DNA from: Lysobacterales bacterium
GTDB lineage: Bacteria > Pseudomonadota > Gammaproteobacteria > Xanthomonadales > Marinicellaceae
Reading direction: 5' to 3'
Length of the DNA: 48,084 nucleotides
NCBI GenBank assembly: GCA_020442635.1
Contig: JAGRJR010000015.1
Span: 1-48,084, forward strand
The notes beneath the pieces were generated by a model. The model did not search any database. It was not told where the DNA came from and saw only the letters and a list, made by a program, of their open reading frames with translations. Position 1 is the stretch's first letter; each line of letters starts with the position of its first letter. Below are positions 1 to 8,049 of this stretch, one piece after another. Made by a program: the position numbers and the translations under genes.

Positions 1-369
1 GAAATTTACCATCAGGAAACTGACACAGAGACCAAAGCAGACATCATCAGACACCTGGGCGCCATGGATGCCACCGATGAGCTGATGAAGCTGTATAACG
101 AGAACCCCGATAACATCGATCAGGAAGCTTTTTTCCAGGCACTGGGAATGACATCACAAGAACTGAATGAAGAGTTTTTGCTGGATCGCTTCAGAGAAGG
201 TAATGAAAACATCAAACAAAGTGTATTGAATGCCTTGATGATGCAGGACAACACCGATGCCATGCTCAAATTGTTCAAAGCTGAAAAAGACCATGAAGTC
301 AAAAAAATGATCATCAAAATGATCGGTGTAACCAACCCTGATGCCTTGATTGAAGCCATTGAAGACTAA
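1..369 (+). CDS. HEAT-like repeat protein, C-terminal part (5' truncated by window edge)
   Basis: The reading frame is open from base 1 and runs to a TAA at 367-369, so the gene begins before the window; the internal ATG at 64 is probably not its start. The visible 122 residues are helical and charged. They contain repeat-like segments (around SVLNALMMQDNTDAMLKLF and then MIIKMIGVTNPDALIEAI) that resemble the helix pairs of HEAT or PBS-lyase-type repeats. Such domains are protein-interaction scaffolds with no catalysis of their own. It lies 25 bp upstream of a second HEAT-like gene on the same strand, so the two are probably co-transcribed and may be partners. No catalytic motif is visible. 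Its N-terminus, including any signal peptide or second domain, is outside the window. Confidence 0.6.
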   Translation, partial: EIYHQETDTETKADIIRHLGAMDATDELMKLYNENPDNIDQEAFFQALGMTSQELNEEFLLDRFREGNENIKQSVLNALMMQDNTDAMLKLFKAEKDHEVKKMIIKMIGVTNPDALIEAIED

Positions 370-394
370 CCACTGAACAGAAGCGAGAAACAAC

Positions 395-1579
395 ATGAAA
401 AAAATAACTCAATATTTAACCACCACCATGATGCTTTGTTGTGGTGCAGCCATCGCCGCACCGATGGATCACATGACAACTCAATCGGTGACAGAAGAAT
501 TGAAGCAGTACTTATCAAATGCCAATGATGGCTGGTTTGTTTACAGTATCAAAGCCGCACCACAAACCCACTCTATGTGCTGTTACAAGAACGGTGAACA
601 CGCTGCTTGTGATTTAAACAGCAAACAATATGGCTATGGCTCTTCCAGTGACAGCCCCTACACCGAAAGTATTCATATTTTCACTCAGGTGAAAAAAGGC
701 AGCATCAAACGCATCATGCCTGTGGGCGACAGCTGTGAAGTCAAAGGCAAAGGTCAAACCGTTGACTGGCTGCAAAACGTGACTGCACAACAAAGCATCA
801 GCTGGCTCAAAGACCAGGCCATAGAGCAAGATGACCACAATGGCAGTTTATATGTGCTGAGTTTACATCCTGAAAAGCAAGCCGGCGAAGCGATCTATAG
901 TTTGGCCAAAGACAATCACAATGACTATTCAGAACAGGCAGTGTTCTGGTTGGGCCAGCGAAAGGACGATGGTTTTGCTTACTTGAAAAAACTGTATAAA
1001 GAACTGCCCAAAGGTGATGTCAGACATCATCTCAACTTTGCCTTGAGCCAACATGAATCTGCTGAAGCGGTCAATCTGTTGAAAAAGATTGCCACCAATG
1101 ATGAGGACAGCGAACAACAAGCCGATGCCATTTTCTGGCTCAGTCAAACCAACGGGATAGACAACCTTCCTCAGTTTTTGATGAATCTGATGAATGAATC
1201 GCAAAGCCGTGAAGTCAAAGAGAAGGCCATTTTCAGTTTGTCACAAATTAAATCAACAGAAGCCAGTCAACACTTAGCTCAATTGGTCAAAACCCACAAA
1301 GACAGAGAAGTCAGGGAACAGTCACTGTTTTGGCTATCTCAGAATGACCCTCAACAAGCTCAAAAGACTGCCATTGAACTCTTGAAAAGCACAACCAATG
1401 ATAGCGAACAGGAAAACGCAGTATTTGTGTTATCTCAACTCCCCAACCAACAATCCGCCGACGCCCTGTTCGCTATCCTCAAAGGCAACTACCACAAAAA
1501 TATCAAGAAAAAAGCCATCTTCTGGCTCAGCCAATCCGACGACAAAACCACCCTGGATAGGCTAGAAAAACTGCTATAA
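395..1579 (+). CDS. Exported HEAT-like repeat protein with WLSQ repeats
   Basis: This 394-residue protein starts with a clear Sec signal peptide (KK, then a hydrophobic stretch ending AIAA at about residue 22), so it is predicted periplasmic or outer-membrane facing. The first half (about 25-145) is a Cys-containing domain with MCCY, AACD and GDSCEV. The second half (about 170-394) consists of roughly 32-residue helical repeats, each carrying a version of the phrase AIFWLSQ: AVFWLGQ, LNFALSQ, AIFWLSQ, AIFSLSQ, SLFWLSQ, AVFVLSQ and AIFWLSQ. This is the pattern of HEAT/PBS-type solenoids, which bind other proteins. The gene follows another HEAT-like gene by 25 bp and ends just before a strong terminator, so it is the last gene of its operon. 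The partner is unknown. Confidence 0.7.
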   Translation: MKKITQYLTTTMMLCCGAAIAAPMDHMTTQSVTEELKQYLSNANDGWFVYSIKAAPQTHSMCCYKNGEHAACDLNSKQYGYGSSSDSPYTESIHIFTQVKKGSIKRIMPVGDSCEVKGKGQTVDWLQNVTAQQSISWLKDQAIEQDDHNGSLYVLSLHPEKQAGEAIYSLAKDNHNDYSEQAVFWLGQRKDDGFAYLKKLYKELPKGDVRHHLNFALSQHESAEAVNLLKKIATNDEDSEQQADAIFWLSQTNGIDNLPQFLMNLMNESQSREVKEKAIFSLSQIKSTEASQHLAQLVKTHKDREVREQSLFWLSQNDPQQAQKTAIELLKSTTNDSEQENAVFVLSQLPNQQSADALFAILKGNYHKNIKKKAIFWLSQSDDKTTLDRLEKLL

Positions 1580-1602
1580 ATATCTTTGGATTTGTCCTTA
1601 TG

Positions 1603-1630
1603 AAAACTTCCGCTCCGGCGGAAGTTTTTA
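1603..1630 (+). terminator. Rho-independent terminator after the HEAT-repeat operon
   Basis: A perfect 11-bp stem (AAAACTTCCGC at 1603-1613 with GCGGAAGTTTT at 1618-1628) encloses the tetraloop TCCG closed by C-G, a UNCG-type stable loop. The 3' arm ends in a run of T. It starts 23 bp after the stop of the HEAT-like gene and closes that operon. Confidence 0.9.
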
Positions 1631-1727
1631 GTTTTGATAACCACTTAATTACTTCAACGTATCTCAAATTATTGAATATAATGGTCAGTAGTTATTTAAA
1701 AATTAAAACCAAAGGATCTAGGGAATA

Positions 1728-1997
1728 ATGGAAATAAACAAATCTATAAGCGATGTCGAAGGCCCTTGGGTTGGTGACACTCCAACTGCATTAACTCAAA
1801 GGTGTAAAAAATATTGGAATGTACCGATTAAAAGCCTACCAAATTTAATGCTCGCAACATATTTAAATCAGCGCATAGCTGTTAACTATGTTTTACTTGA
1901 AGCTGAAAAAAGAATAGAACAAGAGCGCTTTGATGACGCCGAACTATTCGAAGGCCAATTAGTTGAAGCTATAGAACGAGCTCGTCTCAACCAATAA
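1728..1997 (+). CDS. Small protein resembling CdiI-type immunity proteins
   Basis: An 89-residue protein with AGGGA a few bases before its ATG. The middle reads like the CdiI_2 kind of contact-dependent-inhibition immunity protein: a short leader, a Pro/Thr-rich segment, a helix, then 'plk-L-x-N-L-M-L-A-x-Y-L-x-Q-R-I-A-V' leading into a helix and a late acidic 'EGQL' segment. That is the order I recall for the family (roughly 'ls..lr.LI.Q..al..l...al..L......y.GdLL'). Known members neutralise a cognate toxin in the cytoplasm. No toxin gene or CdiA C-terminus is nearby, so it would be an orphan immunity gene. It could equally be an uncharacterised small protein with a similar helical pattern. 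It sits next to a REP-flanked GIY-YIG gene and a second immunity-like gene. Confidence 0.45.
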   Translation: MEINKSISDVEGPWVGDTPTALTQRCKKYWNVPIKSLPNLMLATYLNQRIAVNYVLLEAEKRIEQERFDDAELFEGQLVEAIERARLNQ

Positions 1998-2040
1998 TTT
2001 TTCAATACGGAAGTTAGCTTATTTTTCAATATAAGCGACC

Positions 2041-2079
2041 TACCGTCATACCGGCGCAGGCCGGTATCCAGTGTCTTTA
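2041..2079 (+). repeat. REP-type palindromic repeat, left copy
   Basis: The repeat contains GTCATACCGGCGCAGGCC followed by GGTATCCAGTGTCTTT. The core forms a 7-bp hairpin (ATACCGG / CCGGTAT) with a 6-base loop. It matches the reverse complement of the right copy at 2421-2463 with only C/T-type differences inside the core. Confidence 0.8.
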
Positions 2080-2118
2080 GGGTGATGTTACAATGACTGT
2101 AAAGCATACAATTTTCCC

Positions 2119-2406
2119 ATGAAGCAACCCGCTGTTTACATCTTAAGCAACAAAAGAAACGGAACACTATATGTGGGTGTAACCAGCGATTTAATTCATA
2201 GGGTTTATCAGCATAAAAATAACTTGGTTGAAGGGTTTTCAAAAAAATACCAAACCCATGTTCTGGTTTATTTTGAACAGCATCTAACAATGGAAGCCGC
2301 TATTACCAGAGAAAAACAAATCAAAGAATGGAAAAGAGCCTGGAAAGTAAAGTTAATTGAAGAACATAACCCCTATTGGAATGATTTGTATGATGACTTG
2401 GTTTAA
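2119..2406 (+). CDS. Small GIY-YIG family nuclease
   Basis: The 95-residue protein is essentially one GIY-YIG nuclease domain. VYIL at residues 6-9 and LYVGVTSDL at about 17-25 are the two halves of the signature (here YIL...YVG). They are followed by the catalytic-type Arg in the RVYQHK helix and a Glu in the REKQIKEWKRAWK region. The family cuts DNA, often leaving single-strand nicks, and small stand-alone members like this one have no settled role. Length matches the single-domain family. The gene lies wholly between two inverted REP-type repeats, which suggests that the pair and the gene move or are maintained together. Its start at 2119 is the first ATG after the left repeat; I see no strong ribosome binding site. 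Confidence 0.85.
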   Translation: MKQPAVYILSNKRNGTLYVGVTSDLIHRVYQHKNNLVEGFSKKYQTHVLVYFEQHLTMEAAITREKQIKEWKRAWKVKLIEEHNPYWNDLYDDLV

Positions 2407-2420
2407 TCGTTCTATGGAGG

Positions 2421-2463
2421 TAAAAGACGCTGGATACCGACCTGCGCCGGTATGACGGTTAGG
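2421..2463 (-). repeat. REP-type palindromic repeat, right copy
   Basis: This is the inverted partner of 2041-2079. Read on the minus strand it gives CCTAACCGTCATACCGGCGC followed by AGGTCGGTATCCAGCGTC. It ends 26 bp before the start of the SMI1/KNR4-like gene. Confidence 0.8.
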
Positions 2464-2489
2464 AGGATTTACCTCTAATTGAAGTTTAT

Positions 2490-2882
2490 ATGGCAAAACA
2501 CAATAAGAGTGCTATGTATAAGTTAAACTACAAATTGGTATTACGGATTATTAGGGATTACTTTTTGATCATTAAATTACCCAAAGATTACACAGACTAT
2601 TTAGCTCAAACTGAAGTTTTTTTTGGAGAAACAGATTTTGAGTTTGGAGGTTATTTTGAGCTGGAACCCCTGGAAAATATAGAAGAATTCAATAAAGATA
2701 TTCAGACTGGAATTTATGCACCTGGATTTATTGCTTTTGGTTCTGATGGTGGTGGCGAAATATTAGCTTTTGATAAAAGCGGTAAAATTTATTTGTTACC
2801 ATTGATAGGCATGAGTTTAAATGATGCAATACTAATAGCTTCTTCATGGCATGAATTTGAACAGCACATATTAAATCCTTGA
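2490..2882 (+). CDS. SMI1/KNR4 (SUKH-type) family protein, probable orphan immunity protein
   Basis: In this 130-residue protein the stretch from about residue 35 fits the SMI1/KNR4 (SUKH) fold. 'LPKDYTDYL' is the usual N-terminal helix, followed by a beta segment with an ELEPLENIEEFN core, then PGFIAFGSDGGGEILAFD, the family's best conserved region, and a late 'LIGMSLNDAILIASSWHEF' segment. Bacterial SUKH proteins are mostly immunity proteins against nuclease and other polymorphic toxins (known from family surveys). No toxin is adjacent. The right REP repeat of the GIY-YIG element ends 26 bp upstream, so the element may have separated this gene from its original partner or promoter. The start is uncertain: the ATG at 2514 is an alternative, and neither has a clear Shine-Dalgarno sequence. 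Confidence 0.75.
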   Translation: MAKHNKSAMYKLNYKLVLRIIRDYFLIIKLPKDYTDYLAQTEVFFGETDFEFGGYFELEPLENIEEFNKDIQTGIYAPGFIAFGSDGGGEILAFDKSGKIYLLPLIGMSLNDAILIASSWHEFEQHILNP

Positions 2883-2891
2883 AATAGATTA

Positions 2892-3286
2892 TAGCAAACA
2901 GAGACCTATGTTGCCCCTTGGCGAGCCAAAGCGAGCCTGACAGGGCAACTCATTAAATCCTGTGGAGAGGTTACGGTTTTTAAGCTCAGCTTAAAAGAAG
3001 TGGCCTCGTAGCAAACATCTTTATGTCGCCCCTTGGTGAGCAAAGCGAACCTTTCAGGGCGACTCATTGATGACTGTGAAGCAATTATGGTTTTTTCCGA
3101 AGGAAAAAGGCAGCTTCCGATCCACCTATCGCTGCAGACCTACATCCTTGTAGGCCAAGTGTTTGCGGAACAAACATCAGCATGTTGCCCCTTGGCGAGT
3201 TTACGAGCCTATCAGGGCAACTCATTTAAGCCTGCGGAGAGGTTACGGTTTTCACCGAAGGTGAAAGAAGTGGCCTCGTAGCAAAC
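2892..3286. repeat. Three degenerate repeat units, each with two hairpins
   Basis: This 400-base gap holds no gene but three related units. Each has hairpin A (a 7-bp stem), a linker like ACTCATTAAATCC...GAGGTTACGG, hairpin B (7-8 bp stem, 3-base loop) and a tail AGAAGTGGCCTCGTAGCAAAC in the outer units. Hairpin A is GTTGCCC/GGGCAAC at 2910-2916 with 2943-2949, GTCGCCC/GGGCGAC at 3025-3031 with 3057-3063, and GTTGCCC/GGGCAAC at 3184-3190 with 3215-3221. Hairpin B is TTTTAAGC/GCTTAAAA (2978-2996), TTTTTCC/GGAAAAA (3092-3108) and TTTCACC/GGTGAAA (3250-3266). The stems change on both sides together. The middle unit carries extra sequence with a further hairpin, CCTACA/TGTAGG (3139-3154). Confidence 0.75.
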
Positions 3287-3289
3287 TTA

Positions 3290-3751
3290 TCAATGGGCGT
3301 GATTATGCTCCATTTCTTCTTTAGTCGCCTCACGAACTTCTTCAATGCTGACTTTGAAATGCAGGCGTTCACCTGCCAGTTCATGGTTCCCATCAACAGT
3401 GACCACATCGCCGATCACTTCAGTGATTTTCACAGGTACTGGGCCGTGTTCGGTTTGGGCTTGAAAGCTCATGCCAACCTCGATGTTATCAACACCCTGG
3501 AAAGCTGATTTGGGTACTTTTTGAATCATTTGTTCGTGACGAACACCGTAAGCTTCTTCCGGTTCAATGGAAACTTCAAAAGAGTCACCAACTTGCTTCC
3601 CTGCCATGGCTTTTTCCAGGCCGATGATGATGTTGTGAGCGCCTTGTAAAAATTTCAATGGGTCACGACCTTCTGATGAATCGAGTACTTGGCCTTGGTC
3701 GTTGGTTAAAGTGTAGTGCATGGCAACCACACAGTTGTCTTTAATTTGCAT
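3290..3751 (-). CDS. slyD: SlyD-like FKBP-type peptidyl-prolyl cis-trans isomerase
   Basis: A 153-residue cytoplasmic protein with AAGGAA before its ATG. It starts with the FKBP half 'VAMHYTLTNDQGQVLDSSEG' and the strand 'PLKFLQGAHNIIIGLEKAMAGKQVGD', followed by the insert-in-flap domain (about residues 75-130, 'VPKSAFQGVDNIEVGMSFQA' to 'VDGNHELAGERLHF') and the final FKBP strand. Members catalyse proline isomerisation and act as chaperones; SlyD also delivers nickel through a His/Cys-rich tail. The tail here is only EHNHAH, much shorter than in E. coli SlyD, so metal storage is probably limited. Three hairpin repeats lie immediately after its stop codon and could form part of its 3' untranslated RNA. 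Confidence 0.9.
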   Translation of the reverse strand: MQIKDNCVVAMHYTLTNDQGQVLDSSEGRDPLKFLQGAHNIIIGLEKAMAGKQVGDSFEVSIEPEEAYGVRHEQMIQKVPKSAFQGVDNIEVGMSFQAQTEHGPVPVKITEVIGDVVTVDGNHELAGERLHFKVSIEEVREATKEEMEHNHAH

Positions 3752-3861
3752 GTTGTTTCCTTGAATTTATTGGGTCGGCCATTCTAACACATGTCAATAA
3801 AAGAGGCATTGAAGCCGATATATTTATCTTCTTTGGCTCTTTTAAATCGTACTCAAGGGTA

Positions 3862-3877
3862 GTCGGCTTTAGCCGAC
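3862..3877. other. Perfect hairpin between two minus-strand genes
   Basis: GTCGGC-TTTA-GCCGAC, extended by one further A-T pair inside the loop, forms a perfect palindrome in the gap between the end of the aminotransferase fusion gene and the start of the SlyD-like gene. No T-run follows on the minus strand, so it is more likely a REP-type palindrome or a 3'-end stabilising hairpin than a classical terminator. Confidence 0.5.
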
Positions 3878-3945
3878 CTGACTCAGAAAAAGTAAAACGG
3901 TTGACTGAACTCAACTATCCTCAAACAGCGTTTAACTTTTGGAAG

Positions 3946-6900
3946 TCATTTTCTCATATATGATTCAGACAAAATGGTCGCTAATCGGCTCAATAATTCA
4001 TCAGCATGGCTCTGATTAAAGGTCATTGGCGGTTTGATTTTAATCACATTGTGGTCTGGACCATCTGTACTGATTAAAATTCCCAACGCTCGCATGCGAT
4101 CCGCCAGATAGGCAGCCTGTGCCGCCAAAGGATTCAAGTCATCATCGCATAACTCAAAGCCCAAAAACAAACCCTGACCACGGACATCCTTGATGATCGG
4201 ATGTTGTTGTTTCAGTTGATTCAGACCTTGTTTCAAGTAATTGCCAGTGTTCAGGGCATTTTGCTGTAAATTTTGTTGTTCAATCACTTGCAGCACACTT
4301 AAACCAATGCTGGCTGAAACCGGATTGCCACCAAAGGTATTGAAGTATTCCATCCCATTGGCGAAGCGGTCAGCCACTTCACGGGTACAGACCACCACCG
4401 CCAATGGATGACCATTACCTATGGGTTTACCTATGGTCAATATCTCTGGCACCACATCATGTGACTCAAAGGCCCAGAAATGACTGCCCACCCGACCACA
4501 ACCCACCTGAACCTCATCAGCGATACACACACCACCGGCTGACCTGACGGCTTGATAAACCTGTTTGAGGTAGCCACTTGGCAACTCTATTTGACCGCCA
4601 CAAGAAACGATACTTTCAGCAATAAAAGCCGAAAGTTGTTGGTTATTTTGCTGGATCTGCGATATCGCTTGCTCCACATAAGCAGCATAAGCTTCACCAC
4701 AGTGCTCACCCCGGTGAAGACCACGAAAGGCATCAGGCAAAGGCACAATATGTGTACTGAGTGGTGCACCACTGCCGCCACTACCATCAAATTTATATGA
4801 GCTGATATCGATACAGGTATTGGTATTACCATGATAACCAGATTCCAGTGCAATGATTTGATCACCACCAGTACAGGCTTTTGCCATGCGTAATGCCAAC
4901 TCATTGGCCTCACTGCCGGAATTAACCAGGTGAACCACTGACAATGCTTCAGGTAAAGTTGCCAACAGGGCTTGGGTAAATTCAACAATGGTTGGATGTA
5001 AATAACGGCTGTTGGTATTGAGCACCGCCATTTGAGCTTGTCCGGCTTTGACCACCGCGGGATGCTCATGGCCAACGTGTGCCACATTGTTACAGGTGTC
5101 TAAATATTTCTGTCCATATTGATCAATCAAATAAACATCGTCACCACGCAACATTTGGATGGGATTTGAATAAGACAGGCTTAAGGATTTACCCAAATGC
5201 TGTTTCCGGAAGGCAATCAGTTGCCAATTCTGTAGTTTTCGGGTGATTTGTTCAGGGTATTCAAACAACCACTGAGGATTGGGACATACACTGCGCATCA
5301 CTGGCCAGTCATCGGGCGTACAGGCACCGGCAAAATCACCCGTTCGTCCCAGCATGTCATGGATGATTTGAAAGTGCAGGTGAGGACTCCAGCCACCATT
5401 CTCATGACTGTCACCAATCCAACCCAGCAGTTGACCGGCTGCCACCTCATCACCCAATTGATGTAATTCCAATACACGCTGACTGAGGTGGCCATAAAGT
5501 GTGTAGAAATAAGCCGAGTCATTTTCAGTGGGGTAGCTGTGCTGCAGAATGATGGTAGGACCATAGTCCCGTTTAAAATCATTGTTCTGTAGTCCAACTA
5601 TGCGACCTTGCAAAGGTGCATTGAACTGGCTGTTCGCTGGCAACCAGATATCCAAACCCAGATGCATGGTTCGATAGGATTTACCATGACTGCCTTCGAT
5701 GGCAAAAGCATCGGAGGCATAAAACGATCTGGCTTCACCATAGCCACCAGCCAATAATGCCTGTGGATTTTGTTGTTGTAAACGCTGTAAGCGATAACTG
5801 TGCAAGGCATGGTTTTCATAGTCACCGGCATGACCCACCAAAAAACTACCCACGCTTAAATCAACATGCTTAACGGCGGCTTGCTCAACATGTTCGGGGA
5901 ACATATCCACCAAAATTACTGACTGCGCTTGTAAAAAGGCTTTTAGCTGAGCATGGCCCGGCACAGGATCAAAGCCACAACCGGCTCTTAAATGATAGTG
6001 AACAAAGTTCGGGTTAAGCTGTTGCCACTTTTCTAATAAATCCCAGGCCGGTTGCTCACTGATGGTTTTATACGCATTCTCTGGATGTTGCGCTCGAGCA
6101 ATCGCAGATTGGGTGACACTGACCACCAAACGCATACCGATCAAATGATACAGATGACTCAATTCTTCAGGCATCAGGGGCATGGTTTCATGAAAGCCCT
6201 CCACCACAAGTTTGGCGGCTGATAAAGGGTCGTTTTTACCCATGATTGCATAAGCACAAGCGATGGCAACCTCATTGATTAGCTGTGTATATATCGCATC
6301 TCCGAAATCTATAAAGCCATTCACCCCTGCCAATGTATCAACTGTTTTCAACAGCACATTGTTGTCATTCAAATCGTTGTGAATCACTTGCTTTCGCAAT
6401 TGTTCATAGTGAGGTTGCTGCTGTTCAAATAACGCAATGAAATGACTTAACCTCTGTTGCTGTGAATTTGTAAACAAACCCAAATGCTGTTTCACCCAAA
6501 GACACTGAGCCAAATCCCAATCAAAATCACGATGGGCCTGAGGATGATCAAAACCTTGCAGGGCCACATCAAGCCTGCCAGCCTGTTGACCCAGGCTCAG
6601 TAACAAGGCCTCTGCATGTGGTGAAAAGCCAGACCACAACTCACCATCCACCCAATTTAACAGACGCATGGTCATTGATTGATTGTTGAACAACAGGGTG
6701 GTAATCCATTGTTTTTGCTGGTTCAAAATACGCGTGGGTAAGGTCAAAGACGGGGTGTTGTGTTGTTCCAAATGTTCTAGTAACGCCGCCTCGAACTTAA
6801 AATCTTCTGCATGCTTTGATGGACTGATTTTGACTGTTAAACTTCCTTTTTCGTTTTGACAACGATAATTCAAATCTTCATCACCAACCAATTGGGTCAG

Positions 6901-6984
6901 CGTGCCGCTGAGCTGATAATGCGTTTGTAAGCAACTTATTATTTGTGACTGGCTCAATTGAGGGCTATCAATCATTTTTAACAA
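3946..6984 (-). CDS. Three-domain fusion: APH-type kinase, M23 metallopeptidase, class-III aminotransferase
   Basis: This 1012-residue protein has three domains. Residues 20-330 are an aminoglycoside-phosphotransferase-like kinase with catalytic loop HNDLNDNN (203-209) and metal-binding IDFGD (225-229). Residues 430-560 are an M23 (LytM) peptidase with HLGLD (441-445), GH at 498-499 and HLH (535-537), so the zinc ligands look intact. Residues 590-1012 are a class-III PLP aminotransferase with NSGSEAN (688-694), GYHG (717-719), IADEVQ (821-826) and the PLP lysine in TIGKP (K853). The kinase and aminotransferase resemble the hydroxylysine kinase / phospho-lyase (AGPHD1 / AGXT2-like) pair, which phosphorylates an amino alcohol or hydroxylysine and then eliminates phosphate and ammonia. 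No signal peptide is visible, so it is predicted cytosolic. The role of a peptidase-like domain between them is unclear. A divergent gene starts 55 bp away. Confidence 0.85.
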   Translation of the reverse strand: MLKMIDSPQLSQSQIISCLQTHYQLSGTLTQLVGDEDLNYRCQNEKGSLTVKISPSKHAEDFKFEAALLEHLEQHNTPSLTLPTRILNQQKQWITTLLFNNQSMTMRLLNWVDGELWSGFSPHAEALLLSLGQQAGRLDVALQGFDHPQAHRDFDWDLAQCLWVKQHLGLFTNSQQQRLSHFIALFEQQQPHYEQLRKQVIHNDLNDNNVLLKTVDTLAGVNGFIDFGDAIYTQLINEVAIACAYAIMGKNDPLSAAKLVVEGFHETMPLMPEELSHLYHLIGMRLVVSVTQSAIARAQHPENAYKTISEQPAWDLLEKWQQLNPNFVHYHLRAGCGFDPVPGHAQLKAFLQAQSVILVDMFPEHVEQAAVKHVDLSVGSFLVGHAGDYENHALHSYRLQRLQQQNPQALLAGGYGEARSFYASDAFAIEGSHGKSYRTMHLGLDIWLPANSQFNAPLQGRIVGLQNNDFKRDYGPTIILQHSYPTENDSAYFYTLYGHLSQRVLELHQLGDEVAAGQLLGWIGDSHENGGWSPHLHFQIIHDMLGRTGDFAGACTPDDWPVMRSVCPNPQWLFEYPEQITRKLQNWQLIAFRKQHLGKSLSLSYSNPIQMLRGDDVYLIDQYGQKYLDTCNNVAHVGHEHPAVVKAGQAQMAVLNTNSRYLHPTIVEFTQALLATLPEALSVVHLVNSGSEANELALRMAKACTGGDQIIALESGYHGNTNTCIDISSYKFDGSGGSGAPLSTHIVPLPDAFRGLHRGEHCGEAYAAYVEQAISQIQQNNQQLSAFIAESIVSCGGQIELPSGYLKQVYQAVRSAGGVCIADEVQVGCGRVGSHFWAFESHDVVPEILTIGKPIGNGHPLAVVVCTREVADRFANGMEYFNTFGGNPVSASIGLSVLQVIEQQNLQQNALNTGNYLKQGLNQLKQQHPIIKDVRGQGLFLGFELCDDDLNPLAAQAAYLADRMRALGILISTDGPDHNVIKIKPPMTFNQSHADELLSRLATILSESYMRK

Positions 6985-7039
6985 AGTGAAACTGAATTTT
7001 GTTATTGTAGTGGAAGTGATTCAGTTAAAGAGGTCTTAA

Positions 7040-8044
7040 ATGAAAAAGTTGTTGTTAACGATGTTGTTTTTTGGAGGATGGGCGATGGCTGACAAACAGA
7101 ATATTTCCATTGTGATTCATGGTGGTGCTGGCACCATACAACGTGATCAGTTAAGCACTGAACAGGAACAAGCCATCAAAAGTGATTTACAAAAGGCACT
7201 GGATGCTGGCTATGAAGTTTTGGCTAAAGGAGGTGACTCGACACAAGCCATCATATCGGCGATTAAAATCATGGAGGACTCACCACATTTCAATGCCGGC
7301 AAAGGTGCCGTTTACACCAAGCCAGGCAAACATGAATTAGATGCTTCCATCATGCGCGGCAATGATCTACAAGCCGGCGCAGTGGCCGGTGTTTCTTATA
7401 CCAAAAACCCGATTCTGGCCGCTGAACAAGTGATGCTCAATTCACCGCATGTGATGCTCGCTGGCAGTGGTGCCGACACCTTTTCAAAATTGAAAGGACT
7501 GGAACAGGTTGAAAACAACTACTTTGATACCGAAGCCCGCCACAAAGCCTGGCAAGAAGTCGATGCCAGAACCAAAGCCAAGGACAAAGAACAGGCTTCG
7601 GTTGATGATGTGTTGGCTGCTGAGTTCAAATTTGGCACCGTAGGTGCGGTGGCCATAGATCAAAATGGCAACATCGCAGCAGGCACTTCAACTGGAGGAA
7701 TGACCTACAAAGCATGGGGGCGCATTGGCGATTCACCTGTAATTGGTGCTGGCACTTATGCTGATAACCGCAGTTGTGGAATATCTGCTACTGGACACGG
7801 TGAATACTTCATTCGTTATGCGGTTGCCCATGACATCTGTGCCCGGGTTCGCTACCAGGATAAATCATTACAGCAAGCGGCCGATGAAGTGATCATGCAG
7901 GAATTAAAATCTGGAGGAGGAGCAGGTGGCGTCATCGGCATGGATCCAGCAGGAACGCCAATGATGGTTTTCAATACCCCTGGTATGTACCGCGGATACA
8001 AAACCCAAGAAGAATCCATTGTGGCAATTTATGGTGATGAATAA
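7040..8044 (+). CDS. iaaA: Periplasmic isoaspartyl peptidase / plant-type L-asparaginase
   Basis: This 334-residue Ntn-hydrolase of the IaaA/EcAIII family has a Sec signal peptide (MKKLLLTMLFFGGWAMA) and AGAGGT before the start. It opens with 'IVIHGGAG', carries 'LEDSPHFNAGKGAVYT'-like and 'ELDASIM' motifs, and has the autocleavage site at G-T200 in 'KFGTVGAVAID', where Thr becomes the N-terminal nucleophile. 'GTSTGGMTYKAWGRIGDSPVIGAGTYAD' follows. The enzyme releases aspartate from beta-aspartyl peptides and asparagine. It is divergently oriented from the kinase-peptidase-aminotransferase fusion with only 55 bp between them, so they may share control. A strong terminator follows the stop. 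Confidence 0.93.
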   Translation: MKKLLLTMLFFGGWAMADKQNISIVIHGGAGTIQRDQLSTEQEQAIKSDLQKALDAGYEVLAKGGDSTQAIISAIKIMEDSPHFNAGKGAVYTKPGKHELDASIMRGNDLQAGAVAGVSYTKNPILAAEQVMLNSPHVMLAGSGADTFSKLKGLEQVENNYFDTEARHKAWQEVDARTKAKDKEQASVDDVLAAEFKFGTVGAVAIDQNGNIAAGTSTGGMTYKAWGRIGDSPVIGAGTYADNRSCGISATGHGEYFIRYAVAHDICARVRYQDKSLQQAADEVIMQELKSGGGAGGVIGMDPAGTPMMVFNTPGMYRGYKTQEESIVAIYGDE

Positions 8045-8049
8045 CAAAA

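Larger units (their letters stand above)
2039..2463. mobile_element. REP-bounded element carrying a GIY-YIG gene
   Basis: Two near-identical inverted repeats of about 40 bp bound a segment of 425 bp whose only gene is the GIY-YIG nuclease. The left repeat is at 2039-2079 and the right at 2421-2463 on the opposite strand; over about 38 aligned bases they differ at about three positions. Each repeat contains an internal hairpin, ATACCGG-CGCAGG-CCGGTAT on the left. A degenerate pair with the same ends and no ORF occurs at 43565-43699. This suggests a small element with a gene-bearing and a gene-less form. No transposase is present, and target-site duplications are not evident. Confidence 0.5.

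Noticed and set aside
3033..3281. 82-residue ORF on the plus strand
   Set aside because: It runs through the hairpin repeats, has no ribosome site and its codons follow the repeat sequence; not a gene.
2892..3286. Possible CRISPR array
   Set aside because: Only three units of unequal length with internal hairpins; spacers are not unique and no cas genes are near.
4587..5087. 166-residue minus-strand ORF within the aminotransferase fusion
   Set aside because: It overlaps a conserved domain in another frame and has no motif of its own.
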